A stretch of DNA of 64,000 bases from the NCBI RefSeq assembly GCF_963855985.1, contig NC_087093.1, positions 17,933,001-17,997,000 of the forward strand. The letters are read 5' to 3'. Positions 31,561 through 44,427 of this stretch are shown here, piece by piece. The notes below the pieces were generated by a model, which ran no database searches, had not been told where the DNA came from, and saw nothing but the letters and a program-made list of their open reading frames with translations. The DNA comes from Ostrinia nubilalis (Eukaryota; Arthropoda; Insecta; Lepidoptera; Crambidae). How positions within the stretch are numbered: position 1 is the stretch's first letter; each line of letters starts with the position of its first letter. The translations under genes and the position numbers were made by a program.

Positions 31561-32924
31561 AATCTTTAAACATTTTTTGAATATAAACTCATATTTTTGA
31601 TACGTTAATTAGGTAATTGGTCGTCCCTCATGTTTGAATAGTTTTTCATATACACTTTCAAAGTTTATTGAGATTATGTTCTCAATAAACTTTCAATGTT
31701 CAATATCTATTAAAGACTTGTTCGTTTCACGCAGGTGGAGACAGCCCATGCCCTCTACTTTGATCATTATGAAAACGCATTAATAGAATGGTAAGGCACA
31801 CCTTATACGGGTAATAACGTCGAATGGAAAATTATAGAAACTAGAAATGTCGCTTTGAACCGGACAGGTGGCGGGTTTCACGATTTAAAAATGCATTCAG
31901 CAGACCTACTTACGTTCACATACTAATGCATGACTAATTTATGTATGACTGCACAACTTCGCATGGCAATCGGCATGTAAATAAAAGCATATTTTTATCA
32001 CTACCCGAGCGTTTGCTCACTCTGTAGACATAAACATGCATCCTAATTCTATAGTGCATTTGGAAAACTCGTCGACCTAACTTAACTAGGTCAATTTTCA
32101 CATGAGCAGTGTGACCAAACTTTCGATTGCACTAGATTCCGCGTCCCTTTAGGAAATTCACGAGTTATGCTGAAATTCATGTAAATATTTAAATTGGAGA
32201 GGGCAAAAAAGGAGTCGCTGCATCGCGACCGCGCCGTCGCCCCTCGGAGGAGGGCGTTTAAAAATAACGATAAAAATCGTTAGCACGAGATTATTTCCAC
32301 AGCGGCAAATGAAAACGGACGCGACCAAGACTTCTTTATTTCGCCATAGTTTATTCAGACCGCGGAACTGGCCGCTGACCGGAGCCACGCCGGCCGGCAG
32401 CCGACTCGTTTCGTATGCAAATGCACTAAAATAATGTCCCATTCACATTCCTTTTAGATAAATATTCCGCTTTGCAGCCACTCGCAGATTTAATTTTTAT
32501 GGAACATTAATGTGAATCAAAATGAAATAAAAATTTGCATCTGAAAAGCGATGTTGAAACTTATGCAACTCGTTCATTTTTAGGGTTACCTTTAAAGAAA
32601 AAAGCTGAGTTACTGATCTAAAAACATGAGAATTATTTATTGGTATGTTGAAAAAAAAAACAAGGATAACAGTTAGACTCATAACTGTTGATAGTGATGA
32701 TGACACTTCCTATAGGAATTTATTGTCTGGTAAAATAAAAGTATGGTACATTATCATAGGCCAGTGAGTATTTATAAAATCGAGAGCAATAGAAGCCCGC
32801 AGACAAAACTTGCTTCTACAAGTATAATATTGTGGTGAGCTCACTCGTGACACAAGCATATTTAGCTTAGTACGAGGGGCTAACGGGAATATTAGTAATT
32901 TGTGTAATAACAAATTACTAATAA

Positions 32925-32988
<64 letters not shown>

Positions 32989-35900
32989 GAAATTTATTCA
33001 ATTTTGTGGACTGTGGAAATGTGGATATTATTATAGGAACGCTTGTAAAATAATTAAGCGTAATGATGCTGAGTAGGTATCATCATGAAAGCTAATTAAT
33101 TGTTATTATTTACACCGCATTTCTTATGCATGCTTCTTGTGAAAATTTTCTCGTGACTTTTTTTCTTGGCATTGATTGGTTTCTATACATTTATAAATTT
33201 AATTACTTACTTTCAGAGAAAAACATGCATTAGGAAGAATTATTTATATGTGATAGGTAATAATTTCTTTATTCACGTATAATAGATAAAAGTAAAATGA
33301 AGATGAATTAACCACCAGCGTCAATACTTTCTTCAATAGGTACGCCTATTTGATTAGATTTTATCTAAAATAATTACATTACATTTATCTGGCTCGTAGG
33401 ACCATTTCATATGCAGTGCCATTGAATACACAGTGGTGTGTATAAATGTGTTTTTAAGGAACAACGTAGCAAACTTATTCTGCCACTCAAAAATAACGAT
33501 GATGCTTTTAGTCATACGTATTTATGATGCCAGGATGCTGTATATTCCGATTTTAATCGGCATCTATCACATGAGCCGCCCGCTTGCGAATGCGATACGT
33601 GCGCTTTTTAGAGGGAGGCTGACATAAAACATGTCCTATACAAGTGTTCCGTTCCGCTTTTGAATAATTGAAAGACCCGCTCGTATCGACGCGATCTTAT
33701 CTCCTCATCTCGTCACAGGATTGCGAAGAGTGACACTAGTATTGCCTTGTGATAGGGTACATATTTGAGTAGCGAACAGAGCGTGATGTAGACGCGGGCG
33801 CAGGTCGCGATCCGGCGCTAGTGACGTGCCCGTCACGATCGTCAAACAAGGCTCTGGTGTCCATGATTTTATGGCGAAACACATCGAAAGACGCAGCTAA
33901 ATATCAGCTTTATACTCTTGTTTTAATATGTAGAATGGCTAGGGTAGGGACATGTTCTGTATTAAAGGGGTTAACGTGGTCTTCTGTTCAAATTATATTA
34001 ATACTAAACTTGTGGAACGATGCGACAACACGTCTCAGACAAGAACGACATAGGTAAGAACGGTACATGAACTTAAAAATACATACAATATTTAAATACT
34101 TATGATGTTAAATTAATTAAACTGCTACTACTAGCACTGTGGCACCTTATTTCTTCATATTAGGGGGCGACTATGCAACAAAAAGAGTTGATATGACAAG
34201 TTTTGTTATAATAATATGGGCTATAAAGAACAAAGCTTTGGTCACCGTGTAATAAGTAATGGATGCAAATGTGCACGGACAGAGTGGACGTGACTCGTGC
34301 GCGTGGGCAGTCGCCGCGAGCGCGACCGTTAGCGGAGTCTGCGCCCGCGCAGCTTCGTGCCCGCACATAATAAACTTTTGTTGCTCTACCGGGTCCTTAG
34401 TATAATATAAATGAAAATATTTCGTCAGAAAATTCTACCTGGAAAAACGAAATTTTGTTAAATGAAAAACTAGTTCCATTTCATGGCTTCGATCACGTAG
34501 GAAGACTGACTTCAACCGTCTACTTGTTGTACCAAGTTAATTATTTCAAAAACTTTAAAATATTAGGTCTACCGACTCTATCCACACCACATTAATAGAA
34601 TCTTGGAAAAGATGCAGAAGAAGAAAAAAAGAGAAATGTTATGCAAGTAAGACTTAATAAGTTACGTTGGTGCTGCTGTGATACGAATGTTTAAATATCA
34701 CATAAATATTGAAGGAAGAAAGCTTGCACGAGCACACACCGTCAATCGTTAAAAGAAGAAAGTTCTAATAAAGTATTGATTGCCTACTAAAGACTTTCTG
34801 CATATGCAATGTTGTAAAATAACGTGTCAGCCCAACAAGTACTTACTTCAAGAAACCTTCAGCTGTACAGTGGTATTTTGAACGGGTCCCGCGTTTGCTA
34901 AGGGCTGGAGATATCACAGTGAACACGTGATAAGCATGCACACATCTACTTTGTGACGCCTGTGGGCACAATAGGAATGCGACGACACTAAATAATAAAA
35001 CGTGCATGTGCATGTGCTCAGACAATGTTTAGGTTTAATTTGCTGAAGAACATTGACTGAGGGTGTTATGGGTTTAATTTAATCTAATGGTGTAAGTATA
35101 AAAAATATTTAAATGCGAAAGGAGGAAGATTAAAGTTACGTCCAATAAACATTGTAATTTCCATATTGGAATAAAAAAATTAGAAGGGTCCACTGAAAAT
35201 AGGCAATACTACTACTAAGTTGGGGAAAAGTCAGGTAATATGATAATAGCCTATAACTATAGTCAATTGTAAAACCTGAAACTTAATCCTACATATTGCA
35301 AAAGTGGCGACATAAAATAACGAGATTATGATAATAATAGAGATCGTTAAGCGGCGCGTGGGTGCGCCTGACAAAGTTAATGTGCTCCGCGACCGGCGCA
35401 AATTCAATCTATGTACTGAGCCTATTAATGTAATTGAATTATCACCACCGCCAGCCTCCAAACAGATTCAAATGTAATCCAAAAGCTAATCAACACGGTG
35501 TTAATGCCCATCAAATATTTTAATAAATCATCTCTATTGTTGTGTTATCCAGAAAAAAGAGGTAAGTACCGAAGTAAAATTTTAGCAATTTTAATGGCTT
35601 TAAAAATTTTCCACTGCAATAAACATGTGCATAACTTAAAATGTTATTAGTAAGCGTAAAATTTCTCTAAACCGTTGCAAAGTGATAAATAGTGAACAAT
35701 ATTGTGATTGTAGTAAACATGTTCAAGGTTGGAGACTCGCCAGGCGTGGCGATTAGGCCTGCGCCCCACCGAGCGCAAAGAGCAGTTATTTAAGGATGGC
35801 CCAGAATCCATTGAGTGAGGGGAAAGAAGCAGCAATAAAACCAGCTGATACTACAAGTAAATGTAAGTAAAAAAGTTACAGTTTTATAATTATTTTGTAA

Positions 35901-36855
35901 TCCTAAGAGCCAAAATAAACCAACGTCTCGCAACTTCGCAAGTAAGTATCGTTTCTCTGCAAAGTTAGCTCTACCATCATCGTCTGCAGTGGAGAGTGGA
36001 CATCACTAGGGCGGATCGCGTCGTGAGCGCTTACGATTGCACGTCCACCTCATAAGTCACCACAAGACCACAGCGGACGCCTCTTGCCTCTGCGGTCTTA
36101 AGACAGACTTTTCAATAACCATCCCGGGGTGTGTAGACAATAATAAACGCTAAGCTAAACTACGTTTCTAATATTTTTACAATGCAATACAAGATATTCA
36201 TAGAGTATGTAATTTATTTAAACGACCAATCAAACCACTCGTTCATCTGAATCATCAAAAAGAGACTACTTATCAAAAAGGCAGGGTTTAGTAGATAACA
36301 TGAGATTCCATAAATCTTCTGTCAAACAAAATGCATATACCTACCTACACGTGCGACGTGCGTGGCGTGGCAATTTTGTCGTACGATATCACGATCATCA
36401 TGCAGTTGTAGCGTGTTAAACACACGCCGCTTAATGTATCTTATTAACAGTTTTTTTGAAAAACGTTCAAAATCCGAACTTGTAACGACAGTGTATACGC
36501 CCTTTTTATGTATTTCCTTCTTAATGATAACAGCAAAATAAATAAAACTAGCAGTAGAGCAGTATTCAAATATCGTCTAAGTAGTTTTACCGATTTGTTT
36601 AACAAAGGCGTTTGCGTTCAATTTGGTATTGACAGCTTCATTATTGAGAATCCTGTTTTCGGCTTGTGTTGGCACAAGCTTTCGAAAGGTGTCAAAACCT
36701 TTCGATGTTTGCTCTTCCAATTGGGAGCCTTTCCACTGGCACCAGTTAAGACGCGCAGCGCGTGTAATGGTCGCGAGTATATTCTCGTGCAGATACATGT
36801 GTGCCGGTAGACTGGTGGGCGCATGTATAATTGCGGTGTATCGTTGAACGCTCAC
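31561..36855. other. intron of the minus-strand gene; nothing firmly recognised
   Basis: AT-rich. CpG-rich patches at 32210-32410 (with octamer TATGCAAAT) and 34270-34370 have no supported exon. A short exon-like stretch with a good donor (minus, ending at 34848) could not be phased to the gene. Confidence 0.4.
32890..32985. repeat. 14-bp hairpin followed by a run of 54 A
   Basis: TATTAGTAATTTGT / ACAAATTACTAATA (32890-32903, 32910-32923) is a perfect stem with a 6-nt loop, followed nine bases later by 54 consecutive A (32932-32985). The A run may be a retroposon tail or assembly-sensitive homopolymer; no retroposon body was recognised. Confidence 0.8.
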
Positions 36856-36921
36856 CTTGGCCGCGGCGCGAGCAAGGCCAAGGTCGCCGAACAGCCCCCC
36901 GCGCCGCCCTGCGCCCCCGCA
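36856..36921 (-). promoter_or_regulatory. possible alternative first exon and CpG-rich promoter patch
   Basis: Minus strand: a very GC-rich stretch ends in an excellent donor GCGGCCAAG|GTGAGC at 36856. Upstream (36980-36990, plus orientation) is CAACATGGCGGCC, the YY1-type core promoter motif. The surroundings to about 37000 are CpG-rich. Spliced to exon 27460-27566 it would read AAG|GCATGG, putting an ATG at the junction, so it may be a 5' UTR exon. As a coding exon it would be phase 0 (CGGAGRRGGLFGDLGLARAA..), which does not fit the next exon. 36921 is only one possible left edge (acceptor-like GTGCAG). Confidence 0.4.
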
Positions 36922-38786
36922 CTGCACGCGCACGTTTTTTGCACAGTGATGTAATCTGCAATTCGGCGCGCGCGCAACATGGCGGCCCGTCACGCTCAGG
37001 CGGCCACCACTTGCAAACACTTTTCGAAAAATATTTTGGCATCGCCGCTGTGCGTTTTTAACAAATTTAAATGATCTGAAACGACCACGGTGTTTTGGAT
37101 AAGCAACTTCCGACGGCATTGCTGTTGATCCTATGTAATAAATCTATGGCACACGTTCAGGAAATTGTAGCACACCTATACTGAAGTAGGTATTTTCCTT
37201 CACGGCTTTTGCATGTTTGTCACGGTAAAATTTTTGCTTTGTTTTAAATGTATGCATAACATATTCTGGTCAACAATAACAACAATGCAAAACTCCAAGG
37301 CAAACGTACAGGTTCCTATCCAGAATGTGCGAGAACAGTTTAAAGCGCCGCAAGTTGGGCACCGTCTGAGCCGCGATAGTAAATCTAGGGAGGCTTAACC
37401 GCAAGTATTGTGGAGAAACCGCAAAAGGCGAGTTCGCCAGTAAACACTTATTACACGAACAATTAAGTCGGAATGCTATCCATGCGCTAAACAAAGTCAG
37501 TTTTTATGCGGCACACCAAGTGTGCCTAATGCCACACGGCTACGAAATGCAATCGTTATGAGTTGTTTGAGCTTGATGGAATAAATATTTTAAAATATGA
37601 AAATAAATATTTATATTCCTAAAATCTATCAGAATACATTTATATCAATAAGAAATTAATTAAAATGATTGGAAACTGACACAATCTTTAATGCTGTTAA
37701 TAATTAATTATGATCACTCACATGTGGCTGCCATGTGTGTGGCGACGAGGTATTTGAGATGCCCGGCGAAAGACAAGACTTCACTGTTATAAGTTGGACA
37801 GAGATGGAATATAGAAATTGCTCCGTATTAGTCCTTATTTGCGCAATTGTAATAAACGCAGAAAAGGAGTTGATGGAAAGCAATCGTGCTCACTCCGGAG
37901 TCACCAAGTGTTAGAGTGCAATTTATTAACGTGCCAAGCAGGACGCTGAGATACGCCTACACGAGGCGCTTGTGACCTCTGTGGATGTTGGTGCTTCGTC
38001 AGAGATACCAGAAATAAATCTCAACTTAATTTAGGAACGAAGAATAGTGAATAAGTCTAGCGTCTTGGCCTTTAGAATTTCATACCCTTAGTGAATATAC
38101 ATGCGCATTCTATAAATTGTGTCGTCTCGATTCGATCTATATTATTAGTTTCCTGTCTTTATTTTTTACCGTAAGCTTCTCGTTTGGCACAGCTCAGGTA
38201 GTAGCCCTACACCGTACTATTTCTGTATGAATGGCCGCACTATGATCGTAGTTATAAGCGTACACCGGTTATACGCATCTTCCTGCAGTCGGTGCCAAAT
38301 TATCTCAGCCTACAACACTTTGGAGCGGATCCGAATTCTAACTCTATACAAATCCTTGGTATTGCAATCATTGCCATTCGGTTTGGCTTGTCTGGCGTCA
38401 AATCATATCGAGTTAGTCATCAAATTGTCGAAGACAGCTACATTGTTTGCAAATTGTTATCTTGATAATGAAGGTGAGGAACTCTAGTAAATAAATCGTT
38501 TCGTTCTTGGCACTCGCTTTTGTTAGTTGTACCAAACATCTCAATTTATGTAATGAAAATACTCTAATTTACTGATGAATGCTGAACGACTTATTAACTG
38601 CTGCGCCAAATACGCATTATGAAAATGTTTTCTTACTACAGAAGTTATTTATGAAAATAGTCTCGGACTGACAAAATAAAAAAAAAACGACCTCAGCATT
38701 AGGTACTTTTTAATTTTATATCTAAAAAAGATAGGATGCTACATTCGTTCTCGAAATGACGATCAATGATCAGTTTAGACATACGT
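36922..38786. other. no gene firmly recognised
   Basis: AT-rich except the CpG patch to 37000. 37717-37920 is open on both strands with donor-like sequences (see findings). Confidence 0.4.
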
Positions 38787-39079
38787 AATGCAACTAGAGG
38801 TTGCAATCGAATATTCGAATATTCGAATATTCGAATTTAGATTCCAAATTTAATATTCGAATAGTAAATTAACATGTATTCGAATATTCGAATATTACAA
38901 AAATAAACAGAAAAGATAGAACGAAGACAACTTAGTGTTTGCAAATGTGGTCGGAGGCATCAAATACATATCACCAACTAAAAGAACTAGTCATTGATGC
39001 TTCCGACTTCATTGGTAAACAATAAGTTGTCTTGCGAAACCAAGGTTCGAAATTACCTGAAAGAGACAACTTTATTGAG

Positions 39080-40048
39080 CAAAGTCAGCTAACGATGCTG
39101 AAGACGGCGGACGGTAATGTCAACAAAAGCCGAGGTTCTGGGTGAGATCGAAAAGATTTATGGACAGCTACATACCTCCAAACCTGTTAATAACTCAGCA
39201 ACAGATGCAAGTGCTAGGTTAACGCGACACTATACCAAAGACATCCCGTATATCAGCCTATACGAGATTAGGAAGGCTCTCAAACAGCTAAAGAACAACA
39301 AGGCACCGGGTGATGACGGAATAACCTGGGAGCTTCTGAACGCGGGTGGAACACCAAAACTCGTCCCGTCTTACTCTAAGGAACAACGCCAGAGGCATGG
39401 GATAGAAGCGTGGTGATGCTTTTCTTGGACTATGAGAAGGCCTTTGATTCGATCGATACTTAGGCAGTGCTGCAGTCTCTTCAGCGGTGCCGTATTGACT
39501 ATCGGTATATCGAGATGCTGAAATGCCTGTACAAAAACGCTACCATGTCGAGCCGAGTACAGGAGCAGAGCACGAGAGCGATTCCTCTGCAGCGAGGCGT
39601 GAGGCAGAGAGATGTTATATCTCCGAAACCGTTGACCGCTGCATTGGAAGACGCTTTCAAGCTCCTTGAATGGAAAGGATTAGGCATAATTACCTTTCAA
39701 TAGCGAAGACATCACTCAGCTTCGGTTTGCTGACGATATTGTGATCATGGCAGAATCGCTTGAAGACCTCGGTACAATGCTCGAAGACCTTAATCGAGTC
39801 TCTCAACAGGCAGGCCTTCGGATGTACGTGGACAAAACGAAGCTTAGGTCCAACGTCCATGTTTCGGTTAGAGCTCGATTCTCGAGACTGTTGACAAGTA
39901 TGTCTTCCTCTGACAAACGATTCGGCTAGGTAAATTAAATTTCGAGAAAAGGGTACATCGTCCGGCAGCGTTCGGGAACCATACAACATCTTTTCGTCCA
40001 AAATACCTCAGTGCCTAAAGACGAAATTCTTCAATCAGTGTGTGTTAC
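39080..40048 (+). pseudogene. RTE-type LINE reverse transcriptase, 5' portion, broken
   Basis: Readable pieces in different frames: LKQLKNNKAPGDDGITWELL (39276 on), LFLDYEKAFDSID (39420 on), QRGVRQRDVISPKPLTAALE (39592 on), LRFADDIVIMAESLEDL (39722 on). FADD is the catalytic box of reverse transcriptase. A deletion between GGTPKLVP and the DYEKAFD part, plus stops and frameshifts, show it is dead. It ends at KFFNQCVLP where the THAP element inserted; the gene resumes at 42774. Confidence 0.85.
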
Positions 40049-40712
40049 CAGGCCTGTTCATCTCCGCGAGTTCACATCGAAAACAAAACACGCACGATAG
40101 CCCACCTACAGGAGGCGATTCGACAAGGCGTCACATACGAGATACGAGCGAGCATTGACACACGCACGCGTACTCTTGTATTATGGAAAAAAATAAAAAA
40201 ATACTGTGTAAAAAATACCGTGCAGTATTTAACTGCCTAAATAATAATAAAAACACACAATGTACTTTTTTTAAGTTGCCTGAAGACACTGAGAGGTAAA
40301 TAAGTGGTTATTGTTATTCATGATAATTCATGCAAATTCATGTATTTCTTCCGACATTTTCCGCGATTTGGCACTTCACGTCACACATTAGTTTGCCGAA
40401 GTTCGCCGAACCAGCTATTGTCAATTATTATAGGTGTCAAACAGGATAGGGTCTTTGCGCTGGTTTTCGTCCAACTATCGGAGTTGCCAACTTTGTGATC
40501 TTAAAATACCCAACTCAACTAAAGTCCATACTGCCACGCACACACAATCCGCACCGTAACGTAAACGCTATACCTCGCCGATGACAGTGCGCGAAGGGCA
40601 ATGACAGCTCGCAAAACACTGACGTATATCAATGTCTCATGGACTTGGCGTAACTTTAAAATAAACGTACCTACTCGGTACATTACGCACACATTTACAC
40701 GCATTATAAATA

Positions 40713-40841
40713 CATACACGATTTAAGAAAACAACATGGCCGCAATATAGGCAATCAGCTGACAGGTATTTGTGTGTGTGTGTGTGCGTGTAGTTGTCAG
40801 CTGATTGCCTATAAATATGTTGTTTTCTTAAATCTTGTATG
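40713..40841. mobile_element. 129-bp TA-flanked hairpin miniature element
   Basis: CATACACGATTTAAGAAAAC and its inverse GTTTTCTTAAATCTTGTATG, with TA on both sides; arms about 50 bp (through GGCAATCAGCTGACA), loop (TG)n. Tc1/mariner-type MITE by target site. Confidence 0.75.
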
Positions 40842-41838
40842 TAGGTACATACTCGGCACAAGTCAGGTAGTTAGAGACGTCACATGAAAATGTTGCCAGA
40901 ATGAGTACTGACCAAACATTATCTATTTCTTTTTTTTATACATCACCAGGGGTAAGTTAGAAAGAGATAAACAGCTGTTTGTCATTAATTTGTCGAATTT
41001 TTGTATAGATCTATATTTCCTCTCCACTATTACCTCCATGCCACAAAAGGCGATACGTTGTTGATTCCTTTCCGAGTTGATTTGCCTGCTATATGAACTG
41101 AGCTTTGCTTTTAAAAAAATGACCCTTAGTCATTTAAGATTTAATTTTGTATGAAGAAGTTTAATAAACACTTAAAATTGTGTTTATAATGCTATCAATT
41201 AGACATACGTGCCAAAAACTTTTCCTGTCAGCACGTTTTTTTTTCTAGCGCGATGATTTCTGCAATGTACCTGTGACCGGTGTATGGCCGCGCATTTACG
41301 TAATTTTTTGGAACTCACTACTTTTTAAATTACATTTTCATTTAGGTAGAACTGTTGCTTAGGCATTATAGATTGCAACAAAACTAGCGCGGGATGGCTA
41401 CTGCCTTCTGTGAATACAATACTTTGTATTCAAATTTTACGCATGTGTTTATGGCAGCTCAGTGAAATGGACGAAAACCGAAGTTAGATAGAAAACCAGC
41501 ACAATGACCCTACTTTCAAAAATTAATATTGCGATTTTATAAATCACTTAAACAACTTTATATTAATTTGCGGGTACGCCGGGACAGCTCGTAAAACAAA
41601 TTCATTATTTACATATTACTAATTTATCAACTTTGTTCATTGTTAGTTCATTAGTTGTTCGTGTTTCGTTTGGGTTAGACCAAGAGCCGAATGCAAAAAA
41701 TAAATGTTACTTAATTATATTAATCCTACAAAAAACGGACGGACGTGTGCAAGTCTAATAGCCATATACTTGGTTAACTCATTTTAAAAAGTGCACAAAA
41801 ACGTTCTATGTTCAGACAGACTATATGACGAATCTATA

Positions 41839-41950
41839 AGGGTTCCGTTTTTGCCATTTGGCTACGGAACCCTCAATACCGTATCAAAATCTGTTGCATA
41901 GTTTTAAAGATCTAAGCATACATAGGGACAGACAGACAGGGAAGCGACTT
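41839..41950 (+). repeat. lepidopteran LINE-tail-like repeat with hairpin
   Basis: AGGGTTCCGT / ACGGAACCCT stem (41839-41873) followed by GGGACAGACAGACAGGGAAG and CGACTTTTTTTTATAATTA; a common interspersed text in this order. Confidence 0.55.
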
Positions 41951-42773
41951 TTTTTTATAATTATTACGTAGTGATGATGGGCATATAGACCAAATAAAGA
42001 CATTTTGATTTAAGGGGGGGACATCGTAAGAGCCATTCACATTTTTATCAGAAAGTTAATAAATTAATATATTTAGGTTTTTGAAATCTAAAACAGCCAG
42101 GAAATCAAAGAGGCAAACATGATACCTTTGTGATTTTATAGGAATTTTATTGTAAAACACGGTCATATTAAACTTTTATTAAAAAATCCAGAGGTAAATG
42201 TTTTTTTTCGAGAAAAATTTTTTCTAATCGTGTTTTCGAAAATATCATCCCATCACACATAGGTACGTTCTGTAATACATAATATTGAAAACAGTGCGAA
42301 ATATCGTCAATTGCAGTTTTCACATACTAAGGGCCCATAATGAAATTAGTATAATGTTTGTTTATGTAATAAAATTTGGTTTGAAATACCTACTGAATTG
42401 AATTTTTATTTCTTACTAGCTTTTTGGTTTCGCCCACGTGAAATAAATTGTCACAGTTATGTGTGTTATAAAATATTTAGGTGCTAGCTCTTACACTATA
42501 TAACTGGCGGCCGCATGTAGCTGCGCGTTGCCGCGAAGAGCAGTGAATGCAAGTGTGGTGCGCTAGATGGCGACACAGTAGCTTCTTGTAGCAGTCAGCC
42601 CTATGGCATCAAGACAGTACCGATCACTGACGTATGTCAACAAAACGGTGCTCGACTCTTATGACAAGCTAAATTACACCATATTGTTGATGACATTGAG
42701 CATACATTTTTTTGAATACCTTCGCGAAGAAAAACTTCTGTACGTAGTACTTATTATTATTCTGTGGTGTTAC

Positions 42774-43213
42774 CTCTACCAGTGATGGCACACGGCTCGG
42801 AAACGTGGCCTCTTACAATAGGTCTTATAAATAAATTCAAAATTGCACAGCGTGCTATGGGGAGGGCTATGCTCAGGGTTTTTTTACGAGACAGAATCAG
42901 AAATGAGGAGATCCGTAAACGAACTAAAGTCGCTGACATAGCCCGACGGATTAGCAAGCTGAAATGGCAATGGGCAGATCACATAGTACGCTGAAATGAT
43001 GGCCGATGGGGCAGCAAGGTTCTGGAGTGGAGACCACGTACCAAAAAGCGCAGCGTGAGACGTCCACCCACAAAGGTGGACCGAATACCTCATATAGGTA
43101 GCGAGAAGGCGCTGGATACAGGCCGCTGCCAAGCAGTCATTGTGGAAGTCATTGGGAGAGGCCTATATTCAGCAGTGGACGTTCTATGGCTGAAATTATG
43201 ATGATGATGAGAA
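42774..43213 (+). pseudogene. RTE-type LINE polyprotein, 3' portion with (ATG)n tail
   Basis: Continues the RTE at 39080-40048: VMAHGSETWPLTIGLINKFK, RDRIRNEEIRKRTKVADIAR, KLKWQWADHIVR, stop, then, after frameshifts, the LWKSLGEAYIQQWTFYG-like end and ATGATGATGATG tail. The IVR-stop and a one-base insertion near 43075 break it. Same family as the end at 5004-5174. Confidence 0.85.
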
Positions 43214-43366
43214 TTTTATAACTGTTTTAAAAACTATATTGTTAAATAGTTAAAATATAGTTCCTGAAGCAATTAAACCAGCAATAAAACATTGATAATT
43301 TAAGTACTTTTTATTCGAATATTCGAAATAGGAATCTATCGAATATTTGCAATCCCTAAATGCAAC

Positions 43367-43929
43367 CTTTCGTCCTACAAGTGCGTAATAATTACATCCG
43401 TATTTACACGTAATCACACACGCTTACAACAGCGCCGCCCGCGCATCCCACCTCGCCTAACTCGTAGTAGTAGTAGTGCCAAAACCAACAACACAACGAC
43501 ACACTTCACTAATGGTTTTATTTCTGGTTTATATCGTTCAGCTGATTACAGAAGATAAATTGATAAAGATTAACCAATTAGAAAAACAAGGTTAATAGAC
43601 GTGACGAAAAAACTATTATCTAGATGAAAATAATTCTCTCGAATTATTATAAAATTATGTCCAAGACATTAGCTGGCTATGAAGTATTTTAAGGAGATTA
43701 CTATTACCTATAGCGAACCGGAAATGGTATTTTTTTTATAATGAGGCTTATTTTTCCATCGGGCCTTTCACTAAAAAATCTAAAAACTGCTCAAAAATAT
43801 TAAGTTTAAAAATCACACTATACATTTGTATTCAGTTACAGGCGCAAAATTTTTTACAAGTCATATCTTAAACAGATAAGCCTATTAAAAATTATTAATA
43901 ATAAGTAATAAAATTTTAATTCTACTCAC
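43367..43929. other. intron; nothing recognised
   Basis: AT-rich with a small CpG patch (about 43430-43460) and no supported exon. Confidence 0.5.
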
Positions 43930-43980
43930 TGATATCGGTGACGTCATTCCACTTCATGATGACGTCCGTACAAAAATCAC
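43930..43980 (-). CDS. exon 2 with the likely start codon of the 197-residue protein
   Basis: Minus-strand 51-nt exon with a strong acceptor (TTTTTTGATTTCAG) and donor (ATCA|GTGAGT). It contains two copies of GACGTCA (one ATC, one CC next). The frame is open throughout: (G)DFCTDVIMKWNDVTDI plus one base. The first ATG is at 43955-43957, so translation would begin MKWNDVTDI and the last base plus exon 27460-27566 gives Ser. The total coding length is then exactly 198 codons including stop. If an upstream exon supplied a start, the protein could be longer: the GC-rich exon ending at 53788 finishes with one base (G) that also keeps this frame open, but has no ATG in that frame. Confidence 0.7.
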
Positions 43981-43982
43981 CT

Positions 43983-44427
43983 GAAATCAAAAAATACATT
44001 TGTAAAACAATTGAATGTACGAAGGCAAATAGTTGTCCGTGAGACCTGGGCGGGGCCTTGGCCTATATAGCGCAAAATAGGCCAAGAGCAACCCAAGCAC
44101 AACGGAACTGATAAAATTATTGCCTACCCTACACACACATAATTACACAATTATAACTCACTGATATTAAACTAAAAGGAAATAAAATTCTTAATTTGAA
44201 GCTAAAGCATTTTTGGCTATTTGACAAGACAAGCGATGACATGATGATCAAGAAGATGGTATAATAATGCCGCAAACAGTGTAACAATTTGTAAGCTATC
44301 ACATCAATTTATTAGCAAAACAATGTAATTGATATAAACCGTTTTTAAAATGGCGACGATGTTGTTTTGCGAGATGTAGTAAATTATTTGTGTCTCAAGT
44401 GCATACAGTCAAGAGCACATAAGACTA
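43983..44427. other. intron; nothing recognised
   Basis: AT-rich sequence upstream (minus strand) of exon 2. Confidence 0.5.

Larger units (their letters stand above)
40049..42766 (+). mobile_element. THAP-family DNA element, 2.7 kb, inserted in the RTE
   Basis: Flanked by the 7-bp direct repeat GTGTTAC (40042-40048, 42767-42773). Both ends (about 370 bp left, 160 bp right) match the 502-bp copy at 12504-13005. The THAP relic reads YRAVFNC..TQCTFFKLPEDTER, the first zinc-ligand Cys being Arg, again followed by AG|GTAAAT. The interior has no recognised transposase domain and carries other repeats. P-element affiliation is inferred from the THAP relic and the duplication length. Confidence 0.75.
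38795..43358. mobile_element. hAT-type element, 4.56 kb, carrying nested insertions
   Basis: Flanked by the perfect 8-bp duplication AATGCAAC (38787-38794, 43359-43366). Ends TAGAGGTTGCAA and, inverted, TAGGGATTGCAA (10 of 12 matched). Subterminal arrays of CGAATATTCG lie inside both ends (38809-38900, 43317-43345). No hAT transposase; the bulk is a later RTE insertion with its own insertions. It lies in the first large intron region of the minus-strand gene. Confidence 0.85.

Noticed and set aside
31265..31573. 102-codon minus-strand ORF with KQPRRRRRAGSKFKS
   Set aside because: Lies in the inverted copy of dispersed repeat X; no usable splice sites.
34843..34905. Minus-strand exon-like segment with donor TTGAA|GTAAGT and acceptor-like ATCTCCAG
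   Set aside because: 58 nt in a length that would break the phase between exons 43930 and 27460; no recognisable peptide.
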